This document shows positions 7,325 through 15,208 of a stretch of DNA of 64,000 nt, one piece after another. The notes under the pieces are model-generated. The model worked only from the letters and a program-made list of their open reading frames with translations. It did not search any database and was not told where the DNA came from. Source of the DNA: Methanoregula sp. (GTDB lineage Archaea > Halobacteriota > Methanomicrobia > Methanomicrobiales > Methanospirillaceae). The translations under genes were made by a program, and so were the position numbers. Numbering within the stretch: position 1 is the stretch's first letter; each line of letters begins with the position of its first letter. The DNA lies in assembly GCA_028679075.1 (NCBI GenBank), contig JAJRCF010000006.1:44927-108926 (forward strand), written 5' to 3'.

Positions 7325-7531
7325 ATGCTTGAGGAGTTCTGTGAAGGAAATCACTGCGATCAATACATCCCTTCCGAGGGTGGGTCGTTTGCACAGTGTC
7401 TCATGGTGCAGAGGGAATTATCCCGGGTCGGCAACTGTCCTCTCCGCTATGATCGGATTGTGGTGAAGGCGATCCCGGAAGCACGGACCAGTCCCGGCGA
7501 TGTCAAAGGTAAACACAAAAGAAAGAAATGA
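7325..7531 (+). CDS. small cysteine-containing protein of unknown function
   Basis: A 68-residue ORF starting MLEEFCEGNHCDQYI, with four cysteines (residues 6, 11, 25 and 38) and a very basic tail GKHKRKK. The spacing could bind a metal or form disulfides, but no known zinc motif fits. A TATA element and GAGG before the ATG support expression, although the GAGG is only two bases from the start. It is divergent from the ABC exporter and convergent with the REC-PAS gene. Family not recognised. Confidence 0.5.
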   Translation: MLEEFCEGNHCDQYIPSEGGSFAQCLMVQRELSRVGNCPLRYDRIVVKAIPEARTSPGDVKGKHKRKK

Positions 7532-7571
7532 TTTTTCCTCAAGATGAAAAAGATCTGAACTCAGAATTTTT

Positions 7572-9239
7572 TTAATCCTGTCCCGCTCGTTTCTCGTCCG
7601 TGATATCCAGTGCAATAAAGATATTGCCGGCCGCCGGGCTGGAAGGATCGATCATGGTCCCGAAGAGCCGGATATCCAGGATAGTCCCGTTTTTTCGTTT
7701 GAACTGCGTATCCAGTGTCTCGATGGCGCCCTTGCTTTTACCAAGGGTATAGAATTTTCCCCCCGCGATATATTTGTCCTGATCCGGGTACAGGAATTGT
7801 GCATTGCGCCCGAGCAGCTCCTCGCGGGAGTACCCCACCATCTCGCAGAACCGGTCATTGACCCGGAGAAATCTCCGGTCTGCGGCCATGAGACCAATGC
7901 CCACCGGGGCTGCACGCAGGATGCCGGCGATCTCGGCCTCGCTCTTCCTCAGCCGCTCTTCGCTCCGGGCAATCTTCTCGTACTGCTCCCGGAGTTTGTC
8001 GTCCGATGCCTTGAGTTCTTCATATGCCGCTCTCCGTTCCACTTCGGCATTTTTCACCAGGGTAATATCATTCGTGGTAACCCCGAGGCCGGTGCCTACC
8101 CTGAAGGCCGTGACTGTCAGCCAGTTCCTGCCGAATTTCGGTTCCTCGATCATCCAGCTGCCCGAAAACGGGGTCCCGGTCTTCAGTACCTCACGGAACC
8201 GTTCACTCTCCCCCCGTGCATAGGTAACAGGAAGCAACTCCTGGTAATTCCGCCCGAGCACATCTTCCTTTCTGGTCCCCGGAGGAAGATAGGAAAGGGC
8301 AGCCCTGTTGAGGTCGACAAGATTGAGATCTGCATCCCAGATCGTGAACCCGTCGGTTGCCGAATCCATGAATGTCCGGAGCCGTTCCTGGCTCTCCCGG
8401 AGTTCCCGCTCTTTGATGACCAGCTCTTCATACTGGGCGCGGAGTTCCTCCTCCGTGGCCGTGATCTGTTCGTACGCAGCGCGGAGTTCGTCATGGTCCC
8501 GTTTCGCCCGGGTGATGTCAAGGGCGCTGTAAGTCATGGACGCCAGGGGATTGGACCGGTCGATCGCCGCCGCCGTTATCAGGACCTCGATGACTGTGCC
8601 GTCCTTGCGTTTCCAGGGGACCTGGATATCATCCGGTGCACCTCCTTCGTATGCCTGCTCCCGCATCCTCCCGACCGCTGCATAGTCCTCATCATTCAGG
8701 TAAAAAAACCGGGTATTTTTCCCCTCCAGTTCTTCGCGGGGATAGCCGGTCATCATACAGAGTCGTTCGTTGACCCGGAGAAGGACCCGGTTAGCAACAA
8801 CCGCGATCCCGACCGGGACCGCCTGGAAGATGCTCGTGATCTCGCTCTCGCTCTTCCTGCGGGCAACCGCCTGCCGCACCTTGTGCGCCAGCTCGGCGAA
8901 CTGCGATTTCGGGTCGCCGCCTTTCTGGATGTAGAAGTCGGCACCGTTGTTGATCGCCTCGATCACGACCTCTTCGCGGCCCCGGCCGGTGAAGAGGATG
9001 AAGGGAAGATCGCCGTACTGCTGCCGGATATTTTTTAAAAACTCGATCCCGTTCATTTCAGGCATCTGGTAATCGGAGATGATCGCATCGTGCGACACAA
9101 GTGACGGGGAACCGAGGGATTGCACCGCAGATGGTGAAGTAACTACCGTAAAATTGCCCGCATCCTCAAGGAAGAGTTTGCCCAGTTCGAGAAGGTCCGG
9201 CTCGTCATCGACGTAGAGAATGCGGATCGCATCGGCCAT
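7572..9239 (-). CDS. response-regulator receiver protein with three PAS domains
   Basis: A 555-residue cytoplasmic signalling protein. Residues 1-120 are a receiver domain: YVDDEP acidic pocket, phospho-acceptor Asp56 in IISDYQMPEMNG, and Lys in YIQKGG. Three PAS domains follow near 140-260, 300-415 and 435-550, separated by helical linkers rich in Glu and Arg. The protein ends at the PAS-associated ALDITDEKRAGQD with no histidine-kinase, cyclase or DNA-binding output, so it must act through partners. Start taken at 9239 (MADAIRILYVDDE); the ORF-track start adds a 27-residue extension with no domain match. Confidence 0.88.
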   Translation of the reverse strand: MADAIRILYVDDEPDLLELGKLFLEDAGNFTVVTSPSAVQSLGSPSLVSHDAIISDYQMPEMNGIEFLKNIRQQYGDLPFILFTGRGREEVVIEAINNGADFYIQKGGDPKSQFAELAHKVRQAVARRKSESEITSIFQAVPVGIAVVANRVLLRVNERLCMMTGYPREELEGKNTRFFYLNDEDYAAVGRMREQAYEGGAPDDIQVPWKRKDGTVIEVLITAAAIDRSNPLASMTYSALDITRAKRDHDELRAAYEQITATEEELRAQYEELVIKERELRESQERLRTFMDSATDGFTIWDADLNLVDLNRAALSYLPPGTRKEDVLGRNYQELLPVTYARGESERFREVLKTGTPFSGSWMIEEPKFGRNWLTVTAFRVGTGLGVTTNDITLVKNAEVERRAAYEELKASDDKLREQYEKIARSEERLRKSEAEIAGILRAAPVGIGLMAADRRFLRVNDRFCEMVGYSREELLGRNAQFLYPDQDKYIAGGKFYTLGKSKGAIETLDTQFKRKNGTILDIRLFGTMIDPSSPAAGNIFIALDITDEKRAGQD

Positions 9240-9300
9240 TAAAATTCCTATTGTCCTGACAGCATATCCTTCTTGTGCCTCCGGACCTTTAAAAGTAAGA

Positions 9301-9367
9301 ACAATATCCCCGGCTACCAACCCTCCAGTACAGGGAGACCGCCCGCATGGACCCGATCATCAAGGTG
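9301..9367 (+). pseudogene. remnant of a TMEM175-type channel gene: leader plus first codons
   Basis: This stretch aligns, with one single-base gap, to 14547-14614, the leader and first seven codons of the intact TMEM175-like gene. Shared parts include ACAGGGAGACCGCCC and ATGGACCCGATCA, and the remnant then reads MDPIIKVRLLGE before a short unrelated tail and a stop. No channel sequence follows. It lies in the divergent gap between the REC-PAS gene and the hydrolase gene. Confidence 0.75.
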
Positions 9368-9483
9368 CGGTTATTGGGAGAACCGGTTCCCGGTTGTAAA
9401 ACCGCAGAAAATTATTTTTAGAGCCCGCCCAATTACAAGACAACACGTTTCTGATGCTGATATATCAGTTAGGAGATATTTTC

Positions 9484-10344
9484 ATGAACAAGTCCCTGAT
9501 GCTCATCCTGGTTATCGCTGCCACCCTCTGCCTCATTGTCGCGGCAGGGTGCACGAATGCTTCCGCCCCGGCCACCTGCCCGGTAGTTCCGGCATCTCAG
9601 GCCTGGCCGGCCGTATCGATCAATGCCACGCCCGTGAAGTACGCAGAGGTCAACGGCATCACTCTGGGATACCGGGAGTTCGGGTCCGGTGAACCGATCC
9701 TGCTCATCCCCGGATTTGGCGCAACCATGGATACGCAGTGGAACGAGACCTTCATTGCGATCCTTGCTTCGAAATACCATGTCTATCTCTATGATCCCCG
9801 GGGGATGGGATACAGTTCGGACAATAATACCACACCCACGATCTCCCAGTACTCCGAGGATGCGGCCGGGCTGATGAAGGCTCTGGGGTATGACAGCATG
9901 CACGTGTACGGGGCCTCGATGGGGTCTTCGGTCTCCCAGCAACTCGTGATCGATCACCCGGACCGCGTGCGGAAACTGGTCCTGGACTCCGTGACCTACA
10001 GCATCCGGGTCCCCGAGACCCGGTTGTTATTCTCCATTATCAACGAGTCCGCAACCGATCCCACACAGACAGCTGGCGTCCGCGAGGAAGCGCAGGCAAA
10101 CCTTGCGTGGAACGGGTCATGGGACAAGCTCTCCGGGATCGACAAGGATGTGATGCTGGTCGTGGGGACCGACGATGTCCTGACCCCCGAACCGGTTACT
10201 GTCCGGATGGCCGGGCAGATCAATGGTTCATGGCTCGTGCGGTTTAAGGGACTCCCACATGTCGGGTCACATAATGCCCCGGTCGAGTACGGGGAGAATG
10301 CCCTCAACTTCCTTGGCATGGATGAATCACCGCTGAGTAAGTAA
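9484..10344 (+). CDS. alpha/beta hydrolase, predicted lipoprotein
   Basis: A 286-residue protein with a lipoprotein signal (MNKSLMLILVIAATLCLIVAAG then Cys23), so it should be anchored outside the membrane. The hydrolase domain has an oxyanion region LIPGFGATMD, nucleophile elbow VYGASMGSS with Ser145, an acidic residue in VVGTDDVLTP and a C-terminal His in FKGLPHVGSHN. It may be an esterase or lipase; substrate unknown. The lid region between DSVTYSI and the Asp is short, so it is smaller than typical. Start chosen at 9484, where AGGAG lies 8 bases upstream. No operon partners. Confidence 0.87.
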   Translation: MNKSLMLILVIAATLCLIVAAGCTNASAPATCPVVPASQAWPAVSINATPVKYAEVNGITLGYREFGSGEPILLIPGFGATMDTQWNETFIAILASKYHVYLYDPRGMGYSSDNNTTPTISQYSEDAAGLMKALGYDSMHVYGASMGSSVSQQLVIDHPDRVRKLVLDSVTYSIRVPETRLLFSIINESATDPTQTAGVREEAQANLAWNGSWDKLSGIDKDVMLVVGTDDVLTPEPVTVRMAGQINGSWLVRFKGLPHVGSHNAPVEYGENALNFLGMDESPLSK

Positions 10345-10451
10345 ATTTTTTCAGGGGAAGAGGGAAACCCCCTCATATCCCGGCATCTCCCCGCATCGGG
10401 CACCCCCCCTTATTCAGAGCAGATAGCCCAAAATCTCCCTGGATGAGATAC

Positions 10452-10622
10452 CCCAATCCGGGCCCGTAGATGCCCCGGATTGCCCTCCCGGGTACCCCAT
10501 TTCCGGCATTATCTGCAATTTTTTGTGCATTTTTACACACTTTTTCCAAAATCCGAAGAATCGGGCGATTTACGCCAAACGGGGCATTTTACGTTGAGTT
10601 GTAAAACGCTAATGTACGCTTT
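10452..10622 (+). repeat. 171-nt intergenic repeat, copy 1
   Basis: This segment and 15682-15852 align end to end at the same length. Both begin with a stem CAATCCGG/CCGGATT around a short loop, share CTGCAATTTT in the middle and are nearly identical at the end (GGGCGATTTACGCCAAACGG and GTAAAACGCTAATGTACGCT). Reading frames through it are not conserved between copies (a stop appears on the minus strand here), so it is more likely noncoding or a decayed element. Confidence 0.7.
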
Positions 10623-11104
10623 CAGGAGGCAAAACTCATGGCGGCGAGGGTGTCCGGGTGTGGCAACCCGTCCGGACGCGTCTATGGCCGTTTAGATGCA
10701 TGTGCCGGATATCGCGTCGTGCCGGGCCGGATGTACACGGGAGTCCCGGGGTCTCATCTCTCCCACGATCTTCTCTCCGACGAAAGAGTGTTCCGGCTGG
10801 CACCAGTCCCGCCTCTCTTTCGTGCATGTGGTGTCAACGGCCCGGAAAAAGTCCTCTTAAAAACCGTAATTCTGGAAATACTCCGATTAAAAAAGAGATC
10901 AGACCTGTCAAAATAGCGGGCCTGTACGGGAGGGGATTTTTGGCAAAACCTGCAGCCCGTTTTCCGGGAGATCCTCCGCCCGGATGCATCTATGGGCTTT
11001 TATCCATTTTTTACTTTTTCGTAACTTTAAATATTAAATCACAACACTTTTAATCTAATTAGTGCTACAATAATTAAAAAACGTAACATTATTGGGGAAA
11101 GCAC
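10623..11104 (+). other. gap between the 171-nt repeat and cbiM
   Basis: An AGGAGG at 10624-10629 precedes an ATG at 10638 that opens a 92-residue frame, but its product is low-complexity and unlike any family, so I do not call it. The last 100 bases are AT-rich with TATA-like CTTTTAATC and two CGTAAC motifs (11021 and 11082 region), presumably the cbiM promoter. GGGGAAAG lies 5 bases before the cbiM ATG. No cobalamin riboswitch core is evident. Confidence 0.4.
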
Positions 11105-11749
11105 ATGCATATTCCTGACGCATTCATACCGATTTCACAGGGCATTGTCTATTGGATCATCGCCCTTGTCTTTGTAGCATTGGCTCTCAGGTGGGCCAGG
11201 AACGAATTGAGCGAAGATAAGCTTCCGCTTGTTGCCGTCCTTGCTGCGGGCATCTTTGCCCTCCAGTCCTTCAACCTCCCGGTTGCCATGGGTACCAGCG
11301 GGCACCTTGTCGGGGGAGCGCTTGCCGCGATCGTTCTCGGGTCGCCGTTCGCCGCGATCTTCATCCTGACCATGGTTCTCGTCGTACAGGGGATCATGTT
11401 CGGTGATGGCGGTATCACGACAATGGGTGCAAACATCATCAACATGGGCGTGGTCGGGGGTTTTGTCGGATTTTATTCTTTCAAAGGACTCATGAAAGTA
11501 ACAAAGAGCATGGCATTCTCTGTATTCATCGCGGCCTGGCTTGCCTGTTTAATCCCGGCACTTGCCTGTGCTGTTGAGATGTACCTGGCCGGGACCTTCC
11601 CGCTCAATGTCGGTCTCATCGCAATGGGTCTGTATCACGCAGTCATTGGCGTGATCGAAGCGATCGTCACGGTCGCAGCGATCAACCTGATCACCAATGT
11701 CCGCCCCGATCTTATGGATACCGGAGCCAGGACCGCTGCGGGGGCCTGA
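11105..11749 (+). CDS. cbiM: CbiM-type cobalt/nickel ECF transporter substrate-binding component
   Basis: A 214-residue membrane protein with the invariant N-terminus MHIPD, whose amino group and His2 coordinate the metal in CbiM/NikM, and SGHLVGGALAAIVLGS in the core. About seven helices are predicted. Family members bind Co2+ or Ni2+ for cobamide or hydrogenase/methyl-CoM reductase cofactor synthesis and need CbiQ and CbiO for ATP-driven import. The next gene is the small companion subunit, but no Q or O component follows in the window. Confidence 0.93.
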   Translation: MHIPDAFIPISQGIVYWIIALVFVALALRWARNELSEDKLPLVAVLAAGIFALQSFNLPVAMGTSGHLVGGALAAIVLGSPFAAIFILTMVLVVQGIMFGDGGITTMGANIINMGVVGGFVGFYSFKGLMKVTKSMAFSVFIAAWLACLIPALACAVEMYLAGTFPLNVGLIAMGLYHAVIGVIEAIVTVAAINLITNVRPDLMDTGARTAAGA

Positions 11750-11757
11750 TCATCGTG

Positions 11758-12099
11758 ATGGACAACAAGACATTCATTATTGCGGGGATTATCGTTGCAC
11801 TGCTCATCGGTGCTGTTGCGGTATTCCTTGCATCCGGCGATCCCGATGGTCTTGAAAGCACTGCACTCGTTGTTCAGGGGCAGAAGACCATTACCGGTGA
11901 TACACCTGCCGATGCTGAAATCCATGAGGAGACTGCCGGACGTTTCTCGTATTCGTCTCCCATGCCGGATTATTCACTTGGCGAATCACTGGGATCTGCC
12001 GGAGGCCTGGTTGCGATCCTTGTCGGCACACTCCTTGCATTCCTTGTTGTGCTCGGGCTTGCCTATGGCCTCAAGATCGCCGGGAAACCAACGAAGTAA
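11758..12099 (+). CDS. PDGLE-domain protein, CbiN-like companion of CbiM
   Basis: A 113-residue protein with an N-terminal membrane helix (TFIIAGIIVALLIGAVAVFL), an external loop starting with the literal motif PDGLE (SGDPDGLEST), and a second helix near residues 80-105. This layout is that of NikN/CbiN-type subunits that assist the metal-binding subunit. It begins 8 bases after the cbiM stop, so the two are co-transcribed. GTG 11755 immediately precedes the ATG and could also start it. Confidence 0.88.
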   Translation: MDNKTFIIAGIIVALLIGAVAVFLASGDPDGLESTALVVQGQKTITGDTPADAEIHEETAGRFSYSSPMPDYSLGESLGSAGGLVAILVGTLLAFLVVLGLAYGLKIAGKPTK

Positions 12100-12626
12100 A
12101 CCATCAGGACAATGGATCGACAGCCGTATGAAAAATTGTGTGAACACCCGGATAACCGCGGCATCCTTGTTGCCGTTCCCGGATCCGGGCGATGTACCGG
12201 ATGAAGATCGCCTGGAATTCCTGAGTGGATGGTGATGGGTATGTGAACTCTCCGGAAAGCTCCGAAAACATCTCTACAAAGCTCTACAAATCAATCGCCT
12301 TAAAAAAAATCACATTTAATTTTTGCACGTCCCTTCGTGATGGAATGCCCGGGCAAGCGGTGATTTTTCAGATTCGGACACTGTAAAACACTGTCACAAA
12401 GCAATCGATCATGTCTGGTCTATCCGGGGAGTATACAGGGACAACGAAACCGGACTCCCCCCGTGCCATCCAGTTGCCGGCGTACCGGTGTGGGCCGGCA
12501 GAACACAATGTACCGTAACCAGTGCCGGTGCTCGTGACATTGGCTATTTATAGTGGACAAATCGATCAACCACTAATGGAATAGACTCATTATCTGATCC
12601 TTTGAAAAAACCGGAGTGCGCCAGAA
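12100..12626 (+). other. gap after cbiM/PDGLE, no gene recognised
   Basis: About 530 bases without a convincing gene. A 30-codon frame starting at 12111 (MDRQPYEKLCEHPD) and a 35-codon frame near 12410 resemble nothing known and do not look like CbiQ or CbiO remnants. Near the end TATTTATAG at 12545-12553 is a plausible TATA box for the DUF169 gene, giving a leader of about 50 bases. Confidence 0.4.
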
Positions 12627-13460
12627 ATGTTACCCAGGAGCGAAATTGCCCGGGCTGCCGGGATCACCCTTAACCCGGTCGCCATCGTATGGACTGATAA
12701 AAAACCAGAAAAAGCCCTTGAATTCAAACCCGGCGTCTGGAGCTGCACCATGTGGCTCTTTGCCAAGGTTGCAAAGGAAGGAAAGACCGCGGTCTTTTCC
12801 CGGGACACGACCACGTGCGCCGGCGGGGCGATGGGTCTTGGATTCGGGCGGCCGCTGGACCGGCACACGGCCCGGAACGAGGAAGGGTTCTGCTCGTTCC
12901 TCTCGAACGGTCTTGAGGGTGCAACAGACAAAAAAGCCTACCAAGGGATCATCTCACAGAGCTTCGATGCCCACCACACAAAGATGCTGACGGAAGGGGA
13001 GCGCTTCTTAAAAAGTCCTGCTGTTGTCAGAAAATTCCTCGCAAACCTCCCGGTCTATGATGCGAAGGAGGGGTACATCGTGATGAAACCCGTCCACGAG
13101 GTTGAGGATGGCGAGGATGTGAGGAGCATCGTGTTTGTCGCCAATGCGGACCAGATCGCCGCCCTGTCGATCCTTGCAAATTACGGGACCGGGAATATCC
13201 GGGACGGGATCATCGTTGCTGCCGGTGCTGCCGGGTGCCAGGCAATAGGTGTCTGCACGTATGCAGAGGGAGAGAGCGCCACTCCCCGCGCGGTTGTCGG
13301 CCTCACGGATCTCTCGGCACGGCGGAATGTCCGCTCCACGCTGGGCAAAGATGTCCTCACCTTCTCCGTTCCGCTCGCATTGTACCGTGAGATGGAGAAG
13401 AATGTCCCGAGAAGTTTCCTTGAGCTTGACCTCTGGAAGGAACTCCGGGACTCCGGTTAA
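12627..13460 (+). CDS. DUF169 family protein
   Basis: A 277-residue soluble protein of the DUF169 family, common in methanogens and other anaerobes. Characteristic segments are NPVAIVWTDKKPEKA near the start, TTTCAGGAMGLGFG around residue 70, and GAAGCQAIGVCTYAEGE near 205-220. Several conserved cysteines could bind a metal or cofactor, but the biochemical role is unknown. It is transcribed alone from its own TATA-like promoter. Length is typical. Confidence 0.85.
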   Translation: MLPRSEIARAAGITLNPVAIVWTDKKPEKALEFKPGVWSCTMWLFAKVAKEGKTAVFSRDTTTCAGGAMGLGFGRPLDRHTARNEEGFCSFLSNGLEGATDKKAYQGIISQSFDAHHTKMLTEGERFLKSPAVVRKFLANLPVYDAKEGYIVMKPVHEVEDGEDVRSIVFVANADQIAALSILANYGTGNIRDGIIVAAGAAGCQAIGVCTYAEGESATPRAVVGLTDLSARRNVRSTLGKDVLTFSVPLALYREMEKNVPRSFLELDLWKELRDSG

Positions 13461-13613
13461 GTGCGGAGCGCCGGCCTCTCCCGATGTTTTTGCGCGGTCG
13501 GGCACGGTCTCGTTCATGAACGATACCGGTGACTGGCGGGGATCAAACTGGCGTGATCAAACAGATTTCAACAGGGTTATTTACAAGGGCAGACAGACAT
13601 TTGGAAGATTTTT

Positions 13614-14168
13614 ATGAGAAAATCACTTGTTATTCTTCTGGCTGGCCTTGCCTGCATCATGATGATCGCGGCCGGCTGCACAAGCTCTTCCGGTACCACA
13701 CCGGCAACAACAACCGCTGTTACGACCGCTGCCGCTACCGAAACGGCGACGCCGTCCGCCCCGGCAGCCGAGACCACCATCGTGGTAACGGCAGAAGCAG
13801 CAAACGTTACTGCAAACGTAACAACCGCTGCTCCTGTTGCCGCCCCGTCATGGACCGGGACCTGGAACACGTCGTACGTGTCCTCGGATAAAAAACCGGT
13901 AATGGAAGTCCTCACAATGAACCAGACCGGCTCATCAGTAACCGGGACGTATGGCAAGAACAGCACTGGCACGATCAATGCGACCGTACAGGAAAGCAAA
14001 CTTGCCGGCACCTGGGCCGAGAGCGACCTGACCGGGAATTATACCGGGAAGTTCGAATTTACCCTGTCCGCTGACGAGAAGTCGTTCACCGGCCGGTGGA
14101 TTGATGCATCCGAAAATCTCTCTGCCCTGGCCAACACCACGCAGACGTGGGATGGCGTCAGGGTATAA
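13614..14168 (+). CDS. secreted lipoprotein with a Thr/Ala-rich linker
   Basis: A 184-residue lipoprotein: signal LVILLAGLACIMMIAAG before Cys22, then a 60-residue low-complexity stretch of Thr, Ala and Pro (a likely glycosylated spacer), then a compact domain from SWTGTWNTSYVSS to the end. The repeated pattern of SVTGTYGK, KLAGTWAES and SFTGRWIDAS suggests a small beta-barrel made of short strand pairs, as in some envelope proteins. No enzyme motif is visible. Promoter-like GTTATTTACA lies about 35 bases upstream. Confidence 0.8.
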   Translation: MRKSLVILLAGLACIMMIAAGCTSSSGTTPATTTAVTTAAATETATPSAPAAETTIVVTAEAANVTANVTTAAPVAAPSWTGTWNTSYVSSDKKPVMEVLTMNQTGSSVTGTYGKNSTGTINATVQESKLAGTWAESDLTGNYTGKFEFTLSADEKSFTGRWIDASENLSALANTTQTWDGVRV

Positions 14169-14174
14169 TCGTTC

Positions 14175-14209
14175 TGCCGGGTGATACCCGGTAGGGAAAC
14201 TTTTTTTTA
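14175..14209 (+). terminator. terminator after the lipoprotein gene
   Basis: CCGGGT-GAT-ACCCGG (14178-14192) forms a strong stem shortly after the stop codon and is followed by GGGAAAC and an eight-T run. Hairpin array B begins directly afterwards. Confidence 0.65.
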
Positions 14210-14212
14210 TCC

Positions 14213-14533
14213 GAGCGGTCATAAGGCCGCGAGGACGAGAAGAACGCATCAGCGTTCTTCGAAGAACCCTGTCGGGTTCTTCTCGTCCTCCTGGTTCTGA
14301 CGAACCAGTCGGAATTCGAAGTTGAAGTTGTTTTTCAGGACCCCGACAATGAGAAGGGAGGCATCAGCCGACCTTCGAAGTGCTGATGTGTACTCATCAT
14401 GCATCGGCACTGACGAGGCTCGAAAACTCGAAGGCTAGCTGATGTGTACTTCTCATACATTGGTTCTGGCAATCCTCGAAAACTCGAAGAACGCTGATGC
14501 ACTCTTCTCTTTTCCCGGGTCTGGAGACCCTCA
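14213..14533 (+). repeat. hairpin array B upstream of the TMEM175-like gene
   Basis: The first part folds into a three-way junction: GGACGAG and CTCGTCC enclose two hairpins, AAGAACGC-ATCA-GCGTTCTT (14240-14259) and AAGAACCC-TGTC-GGGTTCTT (14262-14281). CTGGTTC-TGAC-GAACCAG (14291-14308) follows, then repeats of CTGATGTGTACT and CTCGAAAACTCGAAG, ending in GGGTCT-GG-AGACCC near 14517. The AAGAACGC hairpin is identical to one in array A apart from its last arm base. No coding potential is apparent. Confidence 0.75.
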
Positions 14534-14593
14534 AAATCAGCAAAAAACAATATCCTCAACAACCAACCCATCATTACAGGGAGACCGCCCGGC

Positions 14594-15208
14594 ATGGACC
14601 CGATCAACAAGGTGAACCTCGAACGTTTGACGAATGGCATTTACGCATTCACGATGACCCTGATGGTCAGGAACATCACGGCACCCGTTGCAGGGGCGAT
14701 CACCGACGACCTGTCCTTTGCCCAATACCTCATTTCCGTCATCATGGAGATCACCGATTTTGTCGGTGCGTTCATCATCCTCGGGATGTTCTGGCTTTTT
14801 TATTTCCAGATGTTCCACCGGATGAAGACCTTCGATTACCGGTTTCTCTACCTCCATCTCCTTTCCCTGATGATTGTCGTCTTCGTCCCCTTCACCAACA
14901 GCTTTGCCGCACAGAGCGAGGAGGTCCCGGCGTCCAATATCCTGTTCCAGATCAACTACCTCATCCTCGCCATCATCCTGACCTGGCAGTGGCACCATGC
15001 ACGGACCCATCCGGCCCTGCTCGAACCGGAGCTCAAGGAGGCAGAGGCATCATTCCTTGCAAAAAAGTTCCTTGTCCCGCTTGGCGTGGCGATCTTCGGT
15101 ATCATCATGGTTTTGTCGGGAGCCGGGTATATCGATTTCCTGTACCTGCTGCCGTTTGTGATTCTTTTGATCTTCTTCCGGAATGGGCCGGAGAACGTTA
15201 CGGCATAG
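14594..15208 (+). CDS. TMEM175 family (DUF1211) potassium-channel-like protein
   Basis: A 204-residue membrane protein with the TMEM175 signature in its first helix, RLTNGIYAFTMTLMV (family consensus RxxxGIxAFxxTLLV), five or six helices, and FVPFTNSFA in the middle. Prokaryotic TMEM175 proteins are tetrameric K+-permeable channels with one copy of the repeat, as here. ATG 14594 follows GGGAGACC. Its leader and first codons are duplicated as a fragment at 9301-9367. Confidence 0.85.
   Translation: MDPINKVNLERLTNGIYAFTMTLMVRNITAPVAGAITDDLSFAQYLISVIMEITDFVGAFIILGMFWLFYFQMFHRMKTFDYRFLYLHLLSLMIVVFVPFTNSFAAQSEEVPASNILFQINYLILAIILTWQWHHARTHPALLEPELKEAEASFLAKKFLVPLGVAIFGIIMVLSGAGYIDFLYLLPFVILLIFFRNGPENVTA

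Noticed and set aside
10638-10916. 92-residue ORF with AGGAGG upstream
   Set aside because: The ribosome-binding site is good, but the product has no recognisable pattern and the corresponding place after repeat copy 2 does not encode a related protein.
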